NCBI GenBank assembly: GCA_019677205.1
Contig: JAAMXY010001516.1
Span: forward strand, 1-64,000
Direction: 5' to 3'
DNA length: 64,000 nt
Source: Pinguiococcus pyrenoidosus
Lineage: Eukaryota; Sar; Pinguiophyceae; Pinguiochrysidales; Pinguiochrysidaceae
Shown here: piece by piece, positions 10,231 through 20,261 of the stretch
Layout of the letters: every line of letters begins with the position of its first letter
Position numbering within the stretch: position 1 is the first letter of the stretch
Notes under the pieces: generated by a model
What the model was told of the DNA's origin: nothing
The model's input: only the letters and a program-made list of their open reading frames with translations
The model's database searches: none
Position numbers and translations under genes: made by a program

Positions 10231-11865
10231 ATGAAGGCACATTCACCAGAGCGGCCCGGCCGGGTGGCGCCAAGCCCCGTGATGCACCCGTTGTCCCCGA
10301 CCACGTTGCTCAGGAAAGGAGAGTCCCGGATAATCTTGCAGGAATGGCACCAGCCTACATACCTGCACGAGAACGAGGAGCTCCTGCTCCAGCACTCCAA
10401 GGAACACGCCTTGCAGCAGAACGGCCAGACGGGGGTGATACCGTCCGCGGACCGCGAGCATGAATCAGCGGAAGCGCCGCTGGTGCCCGCGGATGAGTCG
10501 GAGGTGGTGGCAACGCTAAAGAGGAACATGGTCAGCGTCACAGAGCATACGCGATTCCTCCTGCAGCAGGTTCGCGAGCTTCGGAGAATCCTCTTGCTTC
10601 AAGAGCGGCAGCTCAAGCACAAGGACTGGCAGCTCAAGTGCCTCAGGGACGAAGACAGAGGTCCGTCAGGCACTTCCCCCGACGGAGCTCAGCCGAATGT
10701 CCCAGGAGCTTCCTTAGGACACGAGCCTTCCCCGGACACGGACAGTCGAAAGCTTCTCGGGCAGGAGCTCGAAGATGCCAGGAAGGCGGCCGAAAACGTG
10801 CGAACAAACAATCGCCGCTTGGTAGAGACGCTTCGGTTACGAGGGACTCAAATCGAAGCAGCGCAACATCGCGCTTCCACTGCAGAGAAGCAAGCCCAAG
10901 ATACTGCTGGCAGCCTGAAAATCCTTCAGGGCCGCTACGGAGCGCTGGAGCGACAGATGCTGCAGATGCAAGAGACGGAGGCGGAGCACATCAAGCAGCT
11001 CCAGACATGCCAGGAAGATCGTCTGCTCCTGAAGATTGAGCTTCAAGACTTGAAGAAGCGAGCGAAGCTTCCGAAGCGGCTCGATGATGACAGCCTCGCA
11101 AGCTTGATGAAAGTCGGCGATTCTCTCGAGCCGCTGCAGCATGTGAAGAGCTTGTACGAAGGTCGCATCAAAGCCGCCTTGGACGAATCCTCCCAGCTGC
11201 GCGAGGAAGTGGGCAGGATGGAAGAAGAGCGAAGACGTGCGGCGCTCCAGACCAGGCAGATGGAATGCCAGCTGCAACTACGTGCCGAGGTGATTGAGAA
11301 GCTTGAGAGGAGGATTGCCGAGCTTTCCAAGGCTCCTAGGGCAGCAAAGCGATCCGAGAAGACCACGCTTTTGGAGTCGGAAAAGCTAAAGAAGACCTTG
11401 CAAGAGAAGGAATCACAGCTCTGCGAAGCGTCAGACAAGCTTCTGCTCCTCGAAGAGGAGCGCGATCGCCTGGAGAGCGAGTTTTCTGCCCTTCAGTCGG
11501 AGATGCATGCCCGGGAACTCCTGCACAGGGACGAGATCAGCAAAGCAAACACGTTCCTCAAAGACAGGAACCTGGCTCTCGCAGACATGGAGAGCGCTTT
11601 TCAGCAGCACCGAGATCGCGCTGCCGCGGAGAAAGAGGTGGCGAAGCAGAGCGAAGCGGCGCGGCAACGACGGCACACCTTCGAGAAGCTGACGCGCAGG
11701 GAGATGCAGCATGGGGACCGGATCCGGGTCCTTGAGTCCAAAATCGCGAATCTGAAGGTCATGCTGGAGACGTGGCAAGCTCGGGCTCTCGATCTGGCTA
11801 GCAGAGCAAGGGAAGAGGCGGAGCGAGAGTTGCAAATGAAGGAGACTCCGGACAGAAAGGAATAG
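10231..11865 (+). CDS. Long coiled-coil protein, function unknown
   Basis: 544 aa from the ATG at 10231. The first 90 residues are polar and disordered-looking. From about residue 95 to the end the sequence is almost entirely Glu/Lys/Arg/Leu/Gln-rich heptad-like helix (e.g. LLQQVRELRRILLLQERQL, LEEERDRLESEF), broken near 140-170 by a Ser/Pro/Gly segment. No catalytic or known domain was recognised. Such proteins are typically structural or centrosomal/ciliary scaffolds, but nothing here specifies that. It is divergent from TRM61 with about 330 bp between starts, and its 3' end lies 20 bp from the 3' end of ARPC3 (tail to tail). Confidence 0.75.
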   Translation: MKAHSPERPGRVAPSPVMHPLSPTTLLRKGESRIILQEWHQPTYLHENEELLLQHSKEHALQQNGQTGVIPSADREHESAEAPLVPADESEVVATLKRNMVSVTEHTRFLLQQVRELRRILLLQERQLKHKDWQLKCLRDEDRGPSGTSPDGAQPNVPGASLGHEPSPDTDSRKLLGQELEDARKAAENVRTNNRRLVETLRLRGTQIEAAQHRASTAEKQAQDTAGSLKILQGRYGALERQMLQMQETEAEHIKQLQTCQEDRLLLKIELQDLKKRAKLPKRLDDDSLASLMKVGDSLEPLQHVKSLYEGRIKAALDESSQLREEVGRMEEERRRAALQTRQMECQLQLRAEVIEKLERRIAELSKAPRAAKRSEKTTLLESEKLKKTLQEKESQLCEASDKLLLLEEERDRLESEFSALQSEMHARELLHRDEISKANTFLKDRNLALADMESAFQQHRDRAAAEKEVAKQSEAARQRRHTFEKLTRREMQHGDRIRVLESKIANLKVMLETWQARALDLASRAREEAERELQMKETPDRKE

Positions 11866-11885
11866 GAACGGTCGTTGCAATAGCT

Positions 11886-12813
11886 TTAGCGCTCGCGCAT
11901 CTCGACCCCCATGAACTTGCGCTTCGCGAACATGGACCACCACTTGTTGCGGCCGCCTTCCGTGTACAGCTTCTGGATGACTCTCGCGCCTGCAACGGGA
12001 AAGATCAGCTCGCAGATCAAGGGCGCAGAGGGATTTGAGAAGGGTTACCCATCTCTTCTCGCGCCTGCTTGAAGTAGCCTTTGAACGTCTCGGCCTCCTC
12101 GCGACTTGCCGGCACTGGGAATAGTGTCCCGAGCATCCACCCTGAGCATTCGACCACCCGTGAGGCCTTTCTCGAAGCGATAGCACTCGACCGTTAATTC
12201 CAGTGGTGCCGCACTACCTGCTTCGCCTGGAACGGCGAAGTTGCGAATCGCCACCAACTGCAGCTTCCTGCGAAAGCATCGTCGTCAGCATCCTCCGCCT
12301 GGTCGCTCTGGGAAAAAAGCCACGGGAGGGGAGAAAGCAAAGAGACGAATCCTGCGGAAACACAGGCTACCTGCTCGCGTCTTCCGGCGTCTTGAGTTTC
12401 TCGCACTCGCGGAGCACCATTCCCACGTACAACGTCATGTAGATCATGGTGCGATCCGCTGGGGACTTGATCTCGAAACTGCGGAATAGGACATTGGCGC
12501 GATAGTAGTGGAGCACCTCGTCCAGGATGTCCTTCTCCCCTTCCCGTCGGAACCAGAACCATGGCCGAATGGCAGAACTCGTAAGTAACGCCTGCGGCCT
12601 GGAAGCATGCGAGGCCTTGATGGCTCGCACCTTCTGGGGCGATTTCTGCGGGACCCCTCTTGTTCGTCCGTAGCGGCAGTAGCGCGCAGCCGCAGGCCTC
12701 CGGCGCGGGAATGTCCGCATACTTCGAGTGATAGGCCGGCTGGGGAAGGTCGGCTTCAGCGCCTCTGATCCATGCGAACCGTCCAAATGTCTTGAATGAT
12801 AGAGCCTTACCAT
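11886..12813 (-). CDS. ARPC3: Arp2/3 complex subunit 3 (p21-Arc)
   Basis: Structural subunit of the actin-nucleating Arp2/3 complex. Six exons were joined in phase: 12813-12811 (the ATG alone), 12739-12631, 12539-12371, 12267-12218, 12141-12049 and 11989-11886, giving 175 aa (human 178). The assembled protein starts M|PAYHSKY like other ARPC3s, then CALLPLR, DILDEVLHYYRANVLFRSFEIK, ADRTMIYMTLY, NFAVPGEAG, PASREEAETFKGYFKQ and the C-terminal KWWSMFAKRKFMG, all in family order. Introns are 59-103 bp. The third exon boundary (acceptor at 12540) is the least certain. The gene shows that this organism assembles branched actin. Confidence 0.9.
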
Positions 12814-13080
12814 GATACGAAGAGAACGTCTCTCCAGAAGGCGGGCGCGACCTCGATGCTCACCTACCCGTTCGCGATCACGGAACCCAGAACCGCACGG
12901 GGGGGGGTTCCTGGCCTCGGGCTTTTGGCTTCTGGCTACGTTTCGGAACTCGTGCCCAGAACCGAAAACGGCACTCACTTTCGATAGCTCTCTTCTTGTG
13001 TAGCGCAGTTTCGCACGAGTGAGGGCTACCATGACAAAAACCATGTCTCCTTCTTCTCTATCCTGCTGAAGCTCGGAGCG

Positions 13081-14088
13081 TCACTCCAAGCGCACCTGCA
13101 AGTCTATTCTACCATCCTCCCGACGCACTTCGACACTGTGGTAAGCGAGACCACCTTCAAGCAGAACCAATGCTCTACTATCGCTGACGAACATAAGGTC
13201 ATTTGGTTGCCCGGGAAGATCCACGGTGCTCCGCACCTCGGGCTCTCGCACGGACAGCGCAAGTACTGATTGACACGCCTCGCTCAATACCATCAAAACC
13301 TCTCCATCCGGACTGGCGCTGAGCGCCAGTGCTTTTCCAGACCCGATGTCGGCAAGCCTTTGCTCCCGCGCCGGTTCCTCGCCGCCCCAAACCATGAGCA
13401 GACCATCCGCGTCCAAGGTGGCTAAGCGGAGATGCGGATCGCTTGCGAGCATCACAATATCGCAGACGGGCGCACGGTGCCCCATCAGGAACGCCTTCAC
13501 GCTCCAAAAGTCCGGCACGCCGGAGATGCGAACCTTGCCGCCGAGGTCTCCCGAGACACACAGGTCAGCGGTGGGCACGATGAGAGAGCTCAAGGCACTT
13601 GCCGAGTGGCCAAACACCATCACACCCCTGCTGTTCTCCTTGAGTCGAAACAGGCGCACGTCTCCGACCTTTGTGGCAACCAAGGCGACCTCTTCCGACG
13701 CCACGTGCGCGAAACGGAGCGCTTGAGCCCTCTTCGCATTCTTCAAAGCGAGCGCGCGTTGGCCGCTGGCCAGAGAGAAGATCGATGGAGGCGCTTGCGA
13801 CGAAACGATGCTGACATATGCGCCAGAAGGGCTCACGTCGATGTCTATCGGATCTCCGTCGCTCTCTTGGTGGGCCACATCGACTTTGTGCTCCAGATCT
13901 CGTCCCAGTACTGCCACTCCTCCGCCGGTCTTGAGCACCAGAGAGCCATCCGGCGCCAAGCACATCAAATGAGGCCGCATCGCGAGCGGAGACACCCAGC
14001 TTGGAAGGAGACGTGGACGCGGAGCGAGCGAGAGAGCTGCAGAGGGATGGAGAGGGATTCCCAGTTTGGTCCAACTATTCAACGGCAT
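13081..14088 (-). CDS. WD40-propeller protein, WDR4/Trm82-like
   Basis: 335 aa from the ATG at 14088, one exon. Degenerate WD repeats are visible, with the best segment GKVRISGVPDFWSVKAFLMGH followed by VCDIVMLA..LRLATLDADGLLMVWGG. This arrangement resembles Trm82/WDR4, the non-catalytic subunit that supports Trm8/METTL1 in making 7-methylguanosine-46 in tRNA. The upstream segment VGDVRLFRLKENSRGVMVFGH also fits. Other WD40 proteins cannot be excluded without a profile search. The gene is divergent from the unknown gene starting at 14489. Confidence 0.65.
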   Translation of the reverse strand: MPLNSWTKLGIPLHPSAALSLAPRPRLLPSWVSPLAMRPHLMCLAPDGSLVLKTGGGVAVLGRDLEHKVDVAHQESDGDPIDIDVSPSGAYVSIVSSQAPPSIFSLASGQRALALKNAKRAQALRFAHVASEEVALVATKVGDVRLFRLKENSRGVMVFGHSASALSSLIVPTADLCVSGDLGGKVRISGVPDFWSVKAFLMGHRAPVCDIVMLASDPHLRLATLDADGLLMVWGGEEPAREQRLADIGSGKALALSASPDGEVLMVLSEACQSVLALSVREPEVRSTVDLPGQPNDLMFVSDSRALVLLEGGLAYHSVEVRREDGRIDLQVRLE

Positions 14089-14488
14089 TGAAACCGTAAG
14101 ACGTTATATATATCTGAATCAAAATATATACCAATAAGAATATCTGATAATATTCTCAAACAAAATGAGAAGCGGCTCGACGTTACTTGTCGTTGATTGC
14201 TGGAAGTTTTGCCCTGAGGTTTGCGAAACGCCACAGCTGTCGCGATAGGAGAGTACCTCCGACGCATACACGGTCCCACAGCCCGGAGCTGCACCTGAGG
14301 TAAGGCAGAATGTGCAGCGTGGGCCGCAAGAGGCGCTAGAAGCGAATGTATCCTCTTCTGGCCTTCCTCCTAATTCAAATCCGCCCTGTGGCGATCTCGA
14401 CGCTGGCGTCCTTTGCTGATGGTTCGACCAGGAACCAAGATCCAAACTGCTGACAAGGAGAGACCCGCCAAGTCAAGGACTGGGCGAC
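14089..14488. promoter_or_regulatory. Divergent promoter region with AT-rich island
   Basis: 400 bp between the ATG of the WDR4-like gene and the ATG of the next plus-strand gene. Bases 14095-14170 are AT-rich (runs such as ATATATATCTGAATCAAAATATAT), as in other divergent intergenes here. No gene is seen in it. Confidence 0.4.
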
Positions 14489-15629
14489 ATGGAGCGGTCC
14501 TTCTGGCAAGAGGAGACGGCGCACGCGTCGTTTGATCCCTTTGGGGAGTACGTGCGGAAGCGCGATGGCGGCATTTCGGGTTTTCAGCCGCCGAAAGAGG
14601 TGACCCAAAGCGCCGATCGACCTTGAGGGAGCCCATCAAATTGGCTCAGCTCGTTGCGTGCTCCAAGGTTCCGGTGACGTCGGATACCGCGTATGATCCG
14701 ACCCATCCCATGGCGGACTGGGCCGGGCTCTGCAGGAAGCGCGACCTTGGGAAGAAGTGCGGTACGACGCCTGGTTCAGGGTGTTGGAGAGGTCTCAAAA
14801 GAGCTCATCGGGACGGATGGGTGTGTAGACTTTGTCAGGAGAAGCAATTTTGAGCATACCGCAGCGGGGATTCAGCCTCGAGGGGACGCACCAACTTGCG
14901 AGCTCAAGGGGAAGAAAAGGTTCGCGCACCGAGCTTTGCGCATCAGCGAATTCCTTCAAGTCGGACATCTGACGCCTGAGACAACAGGATTACGGCGCCG
15001 GAGACATCAACACCAGAGTCTTCCTGGGCCAGAGGCAGCGATGAGACACAGGGCCGATGGCTGACGACGACGCAGGTTGGCCCAAGAGCTGCGGACCTTG
15101 ACGGCGTTGGCGGCAATCGCAGCCTGACGGATGTCTCCTGTCTTCTGCAGCAACAGATGCTTCAAGGCCAGGCGACACAACCCTCGCAGCTCAGCAACAA
15201 GTGGCGCTCGTTTGCTGGAGATCGCCACAAAAGGTATGATTTCTGCGACGTGAGGCCGGCCCCGGAGGAACCTTGCGAAGGACTGACGATGTGGAAACTC
15301 GGGCAACTTGTACAAGGCGCCTGGAGCCTCTGCAGCAGCAGTACCTTCAGGAGGCGAGAGAAAGGGACCAGGTACGCGGTTCGGATCACTCCCGCGCGGC
15401 ACCGCGGCTAATGGCGGACGTTTCGATCGGCTGATGGCGGACGTTTCGATCGGCTGATGGCGGACGTTTCGATCGGCAGGTGTCCGCGATCCTGGCCGCT
15501 CAGGGCGAGAAGAGTGCGCGTCCAAGCAGCATGGCGCCAGTGCGAAGCTTCGCCTCGGGCGGAGGCAGCCTCCTGTCCGGCCTTGGCGCAGAAATCGTAG
15601 GAGGCTCCAAGTATCGGTCTTATCGTTGA
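14489..15629 (+). CDS. Unknown five-exon gene, partly coiled coil
   Basis: The model joins 14489-14599, 14736-14824, 14988-15233, 15317-15371 and 15480-15629, all GT-AG and phase-consistent, giving 216 aa. It begins MERSFWQEE, continues with PWEEVRYDAWFRVLE, a Ser/Thr-rich central exon, a Gln-rich stretch (LLQQQMLQGQ), a short coiled coil (RLEPLQQQYLQEARERDQ) and a Gly/Ser-rich end stopping at KYRSYR. No family is recognised. The long minus-strand frames across 15007-15920 are treated as shadows because the spliced plus-strand frame is continuous. The second donor (14825) is the weakest join. The last intron carries the 23-bp minisatellite at 15408-15476. Confidence 0.6.
15408..15476. repeat. 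23-bp minisatellite, three copies, inside an intron
   Basis: Three near-identical tandem copies of CTGATGGCGGACGTTTCGATCGG (15408-15430, 15431-15453, 15454-15476; the first has A for G at position 4). The array lies directly against the 3' splice site used for the last exon (acceptor CAG at 15477-15479). Confidence 0.9.
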
Positions 15630-16353
15630 AGAGCGGACGGAATTGAAGCGTGAAGACGGCCCTTTTCCAAATGAGGATTTGCGCACGCACTTGACGCAGA
15701 CATGAAACTTGGAAGGGCACCCCTCCGGCGTGCCTTGCTGCGGATGCGCCCATGCTCCCTTCAGCAGCAGCAAGAGAAGAGGCGCGGGAGGCTTGCTTTC
15801 AGGAGCGCGGTGGGCTAAGCGTTGTTGGCCTCGCCGAGGAGAGCGGGGCGAGATCGAGACTGGCGAGTCATGTTCCGTTCTCCTGCTGCAATTTCGACGG
15901 TGTACTTGCGCGACGGACACGCACGACCTTCCCGATGCAAGTAACTACCGGCGTTCCAAGGTCAGGAATGTAAAGGACGCCAAGCTGCAAAAAACCACGG
16001 ACTCTCCAAGAGTCCAATCTCGAAAGGCCGAGCGCGTCGGGCTACAGGTGCTATGGTCTCGTTGAGGACTTGATGCGTCTTCGCTCGCAATTGGCCGTGC
16101 CGGCCAAGAAGCTTTCCTTTCAACATCGCGCCGCTTCTCGACTGGCCAAGCAAACGCTTTGGAAAATGCAAAAGCCGACGGAGAACGGTCCAGCCAACAG
16201 GGGAGAGTCCATGCACTTGGCCACAAGGATCCGAGCATCATCTTCACACCAACTTTCACAACAATGGTTACAGAGACTACAAAAAGATGCATTGCATGGG
16301 GTGATTAAGTACTTAGAGAATGGAGAATTGTGAAAAATTCGTGCGAGATCATC
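15630..16353 (+). other. Possible exons of an unassigned gene
   Basis: Plus-strand pieces with protein-like character occur at about 15750-15890 (MLPSAAAREEAREACFQERGG) and at about 15960-16333 (KDAKLQKTTDSPRVQSRKAERV, then, after a possible acceptor at 16047, VEDLMRLRSQLAVPAKKLS to a stop at 16333). They could form a small gene ahead of the 16354 ORF, but I could not find splice sites that join them convincingly. No family is recognised. Confidence 0.3.
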
Positions 16354-17751
16354 ATGACGCACAGTGCTGGGGAAACTACCGGGATTCACCCCTTCAGGTC
16401 ATTCGGAAGTTCTGCCGTTGGGCGGAACCGAGAACCGAGAACCGAGAAACGAGCTTCAGCCTCGCGCCGCAGAATTTTCTCTCCGCCACGGGAGAACGGG
16501 CAGCTCTCGGATTTATCACGTCGCACCTTCACAGCGCTGGAGAAGCCAAGCGACGATCCACTGCCCAGTGGCCTTTCCGAAAGGAACCATGGCGCGGTAA
16601 AGATTCCGTGTTCTGGCGGCCTTGACCCCATCGACATCTTCCAAGAGACGGCCAGAGACGCAGAGAATGCCCTCCTTTCCTCGGATCTTCCCATCGCGGA
16701 CTTCATCCGCATCGTTGGAGATCCGTCCTTCCTTGTGGAGTCGCCGACCCACGAGAAAGCGCCGCCTTCACCGCAAAGCCTGCCAGGTCCATGTGTCCAC
16801 CGGTGGGGGGACGGTGGAGCCGGCTTGAGGGAGGGAAGCCTGTCTGCGGACGATTCTCATCGTGTCCGTCGTGGACGGTCAACTAGCGCTGATGGTTTCG
16901 ATCGCAGTCAACGCTCGGTGGCTCACAACCAACGCTCGGTGGCCCACAACCAACACTCGGTGGCCCACACTTGGGGCGCCCTCGTGCGCCTGAAGCCTTT
17001 TCCGCTTCTCCGACCGGAGCAGTTGAGGCAGGGAGTGCCCTTCAATCACGAGCCTGACCGCAACGAGCTGCCTCCGGTGGCGTTGCAGCCGCAAGAATAT
17101 GCAGATGCTGCTAGAGACGCCTGGTCTGCATGGCATCATGCAAACTTCGGCAGTCTCCCGCCGTCACACCTGATTGGGAGCCCAGATCAAGGCGTATTGC
17201 CCCAGTATGTGGCAGCGATGGAGGTGTTGACGACGCTTTCTTTGCGAGAAATCTTCCACAGCAACCTAGAGCGTCGCCTTGGGCTCGGCCCTTTGCTTGA
17301 TGCTTCTCCAGCGGATCGATGGCGGCTGCGCAGCGGAGTCGCTTCGAAGCTCCCGGCGAGGTTCACGGACTGGCTTTACAATGGCTACGGCCACATGGGC
17401 GTTCTCCTTCTGATGATGTGCCTCTCCGTCGGGAGAGATGGTCTTAGGAGATGCGAGTCGCTCTGCCATTTGTTCGAAATCGACGCGAGCAGACTCCGGC
17501 CTGCCGAGCGAAGCAGAATGCGTGAGGAGTTCAAGAACGCCCAGCTCCGAGTTGCGCGATCTGTGCAAAACCTGCCCACCGCCCAGCACTGCCTCTCTGT
17601 GAAGAGGCGCATCGATGCACTTCAAAGGGAGCTCGACGAGGTGCGAAGGAACAGGCCGCGCGACACGGCGAACATTGAGAGGCATCTCCAGGATGCTTTC
17701 AGAGATGTTGCAAGCACTTTCGATACATGGAGAGGTCTACTCCAAGTCTGA
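16354..17751 (+). CDS. Unknown protein, 465 aa
   Basis: Open frame from the ATG at 16354 (an upstream GTG in frame is not used). The N-terminal 220 residues are Ser/Pro/Arg-rich and contain a 7-residue tandem repeat (QRSVAHN, three copies) encoded by a 21-bp minisatellite. The C-terminal half is compact and helical: YVAAMEVLTTLSLREIF, then FTDWLYNGYGHMGVLLLMM, then charged helices with RRIDALQRELDEVRRN near the end. No known domain is recognised. Unspliced introns within the low-complexity part cannot be excluded, so the N terminus is uncertain. Confidence 0.5.
   Translation: MTHSAGETTGIHPFRSFGSSAVGRNREPRTEKRASASRRRIFSPPRENGQLSDLSRRTFTALEKPSDDPLPSGLSERNHGAVKIPCSGGLDPIDIFQETARDAENALLSSDLPIADFIRIVGDPSFLVESPTHEKAPPSPQSLPGPCVHRWGDGGAGLREGSLSADDSHRVRRGRSTSADGFDRSQRSVAHNQRSVAHNQHSVAHTWGALVRLKPFPLLRPEQLRQGVPFNHEPDRNELPPVALQPQEYADAARDAWSAWHHANFGSLPPSHLIGSPDQGVLPQYVAAMEVLTTLSLREIFHSNLERRLGLGPLLDASPADRWRLRSGVASKLPARFTDWLYNGYGHMGVLLLMMCLSVGRDGLRRCESLCHLFEIDASRLRPAERSRMREEFKNAQLRVARSVQNLPTAQHCLSVKRRIDALQRELDEVRRNRPRDTANIERHLQDAFRDVASTFDTWRGLLQV
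16909..16971. repeat. 21-bp coding minisatellite, three copies
   Basis: Tandem units of CAACGCTCGGTGGCCCACAA type at 16909-16929, 16930-16950 and 16951-16971. The unit length is a multiple of three and encodes QRSVAHN-like heptapeptides in the surrounding open frame. Confidence 0.9.
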
Positions 17752-18640
17752 GCTCGTTGCTGATCATCACCCACCGATCGCGACAAACCTCTCCACTTGT
17801 GATGTGCTCCTTCAGTCGTATCACGTTTTCAAGAACTTAGGGACATGCATGCGCCGGCGTTCGCAACGACTGACAACACTCAACTTTCGCGAGCCCTACC
17901 TGCACTTCGGCGGCGCAACACTATTCTATGCATCCTGCGCCATGGCAGCTCAGTTTCGTGTGAAGAGACAAGATCAAGTATTCCTACAACAGCACCAGAA
18001 AGAACGCTCTACAGCCAGTTTTCAGGCGAAGGCTTCTTGCAGCTGTCACGCCATTCCGTCGAGACAGAAGACAGACGCCAGGCGAGAAGCATCGAACCAC
18101 CATACGAGGCCTTTGCGTTTCTGGCGACCAAGTGTGCGTGCCAGCATTTTACAAAAGGGGGGTGCGCGTGTGCAGTGACGAATGGAGTCGTGTCATGACC
18201 GCGCGAAGCACGACATCACGACCAACTTCCAGCAGCGCGGTTCACGCTTGCATCACGCCTTGTGGTCACGGAAGACGTTTAGCAAAACTTTTTTCACAAC
18301 TGGTTTTGATTTGGTTTGCTTTGGTTTGGTTTGGTTTGGTGTATCATAAACGATTCGAAGCTTCGTTGGCACTCATCCAGAGCACCAAATACAAAAGCCT
18401 TTGGCCACGGGCGCCCTATGCGGCGCAAGCAACTGGAGACAATGGGACAGATGGAACGAATCGTTGCTTTTGATACCGCTGAAGCATGCCACAATAATCT
18501 AGCATTTCGGGATCAACTGACCAATGAGGAAGAGCGATCCTGACCGTTCATTTGTTCGATGGATTTTGCTTTTTGCTCGTCTGTCTTCCCGCGCAATCCG
18601 CGTTCAAACGAGAGGTCTCGAGTGCCCGCGGTGAGCCGCC
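17752..18640. other. Intergenic, no confident gene; GGTTT repeat
   Basis: Only short overlapping frames. A pentanucleotide run of TTTGG/GGTTT type lies at about 18301-18341, and promoter-like sequence for the next plus-strand gene would fall here. Confidence 0.4.
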
Positions 18641-18700
18641 ATGCAGTACTCAAACGCGTTCTGCATTCATCTGGGCTGCCAGCGGCGCCGGATGAGATGG

Positions 18701-20261
18701 ACGCCGCAGGCGGTGGTGACAAGTGGAACGTATCGGGGCGCAGATGGCAACCGCTCTTTCCTCGCGCATCTCAACGAAGAGTTTGGCACTCTAGAGATCA
18801 CTCTACCCCATGTTCAAAGCACGCAAACTTTTCGGTGCGTCTCTCGCGATGGGAAAATTATGATGAGCGAGGCCTAAAGACGCTTTCGTCAGGTTGGGCG
18901 CCGGACGAGCGTGGTCTCTGTCCGTTGTTGACGACGTCCTGGCCCTCGCGACCGATTCAAAGCTCTTTGTGCGCCGCGTGATGTCCAAAGCAGCCGCGGA
19001 AATCGAGCTCGAAGACCTTGGACAAGCTTCTACATCAGAAAGAGCGCTCGCACTGGCAATTTGGCCGGCGTCTGGGCAGTCGGCAGGTCATTTTGTAGCT
19101 TTGGCGACGAGGCAGCATCTTTGCGTGTACACCGTGGGTAGCGGAGGGCTGACCGTTGGCGGGCATCTTCTGCACGGACTCCACGATGGAATGCTTCAGC
19201 TTGTGGCGCTGATTGAGGGGCGAATTCTCCTCGTCGGAGCCACAAGCCGCCGCCATTTCCATGCAACAGTCCGAGAGGACTCGTCGATGCTGGAGGTGGC
19301 GCCGTCGTGGCCAGAGAGGCTCCTCGATCGTCCAGTTCTTGCGTCTTTTGCCGTAAAGAGTTCCACCGAGTTTGTCTGCGTCGAGGGCTGGAAGGATGTG
19401 ACGCTACCCAAGCCGGGCCGCATTGACAGAATCCTTCCCGACAGCGGCCGGAAGCTGTGGTGCCTTTCGGATGTTCGTGACGAGCTTGCGGAGAGTGGGA
19501 GTGGCGGCAGTCTCAACCAGAATCAAGATGGTGCCTTGCCACGATTCGAAGGAGAAGAGGATATTCCAATGATCGTGGCGTCGAGCACGCCGACGGTTCC
19601 CTCCATGTTCCTGTTGAGCAAGCCCGAAGCTGCGGCGCCGCCGCCGCCAAGCGCGAGGCCGGCCATGCTTGGCTGGTACTCCTGGGAGGGGGAGCAACCT
19701 CTTCTGGCACGTCAGACTCCCCTCCCAGAATGGCTCAAGGTCCCGCGGCTTGTGGCATGCGGAAGAGGCGCAACTCTGGCCGACGAAACCTCACTCGTGG
19801 TTGCATGCAGCACCTATGGGGAGACACGCGTCTTCTTGTTCGATGAGGGAAAGAGCGAAGAAACAGTGATTGACCTTCCTGAAGGCTTCTCTGCACAGGG
19901 TCTGGCGTTCACAAAGCATCGGGCGGGGAAAGGGGAAGAACTCGCCGTGCTTGCGGGGAGAAAACGCAGCTTGGCAGGGAGCGTTGGCGAGCAAGCAGCA
20001 GACGAGGGCCCATTGGGCGCTCTGTCACTCGAGACGCACGCAAACTATGATGTAGACATCCTTGGATACAGCCTCGCTGGTCCAGAGATTGCGGATGAGG
20101 AACCGAGGTGCCAAGCAGATGAGACCATTGCGGAAAGGCTCGAAAGATTCGAGCACATGCTGCTCGAGCAAACAACATCCCTCTTGCGCCTGGAGGGTTC
20201 GGTTTCGGAGCTCACGAGCAAAGTGGACTTGGTTCTTGCGAAGTTGCTAGAGACTACCTGA
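18701..20261 (+). CDS. Beta-propeller plus coiled-coil protein, possibly WDCP-like
   Basis: The main exon reads from about 18889 (after a likely acceptor TCGTCAG at 18882-18888) to the stop at 20261. Upstream plus-strand sequence from about 18701 (ATG at 18698-18700 region) may supply the N terminus, but the joining frame is unresolved. The protein shows repeated beta-strand patterns typical of degenerate propellers (DDVLALATDSKLFVRRV, GHFVALATRQHLCVYTV, TSLVVACSTYGETRVFLFD) and ends in a helical segment, ERLERFEHMLLEQTTSLLRLEGSV. The layout resembles metazoan WDCP (WD repeat and coiled-coil protein), but similarity is faint. It could be any WD-like scaffold. Confidence 0.45.

Noticed and set aside
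12367-13044. 225-aa minus-strand frame containing the KDILDEV block
   Set aside because: Only its C-terminal part is real (ARPC3 exon 3); the rest is intron and upstream read-through.
15007-15920. Long minus-strand frames (248 and 170 aa)
   Set aside because: A phase-consistent five-exon plus-strand gene explains the region to 15629 better; the minus frames run through the minisatellite.
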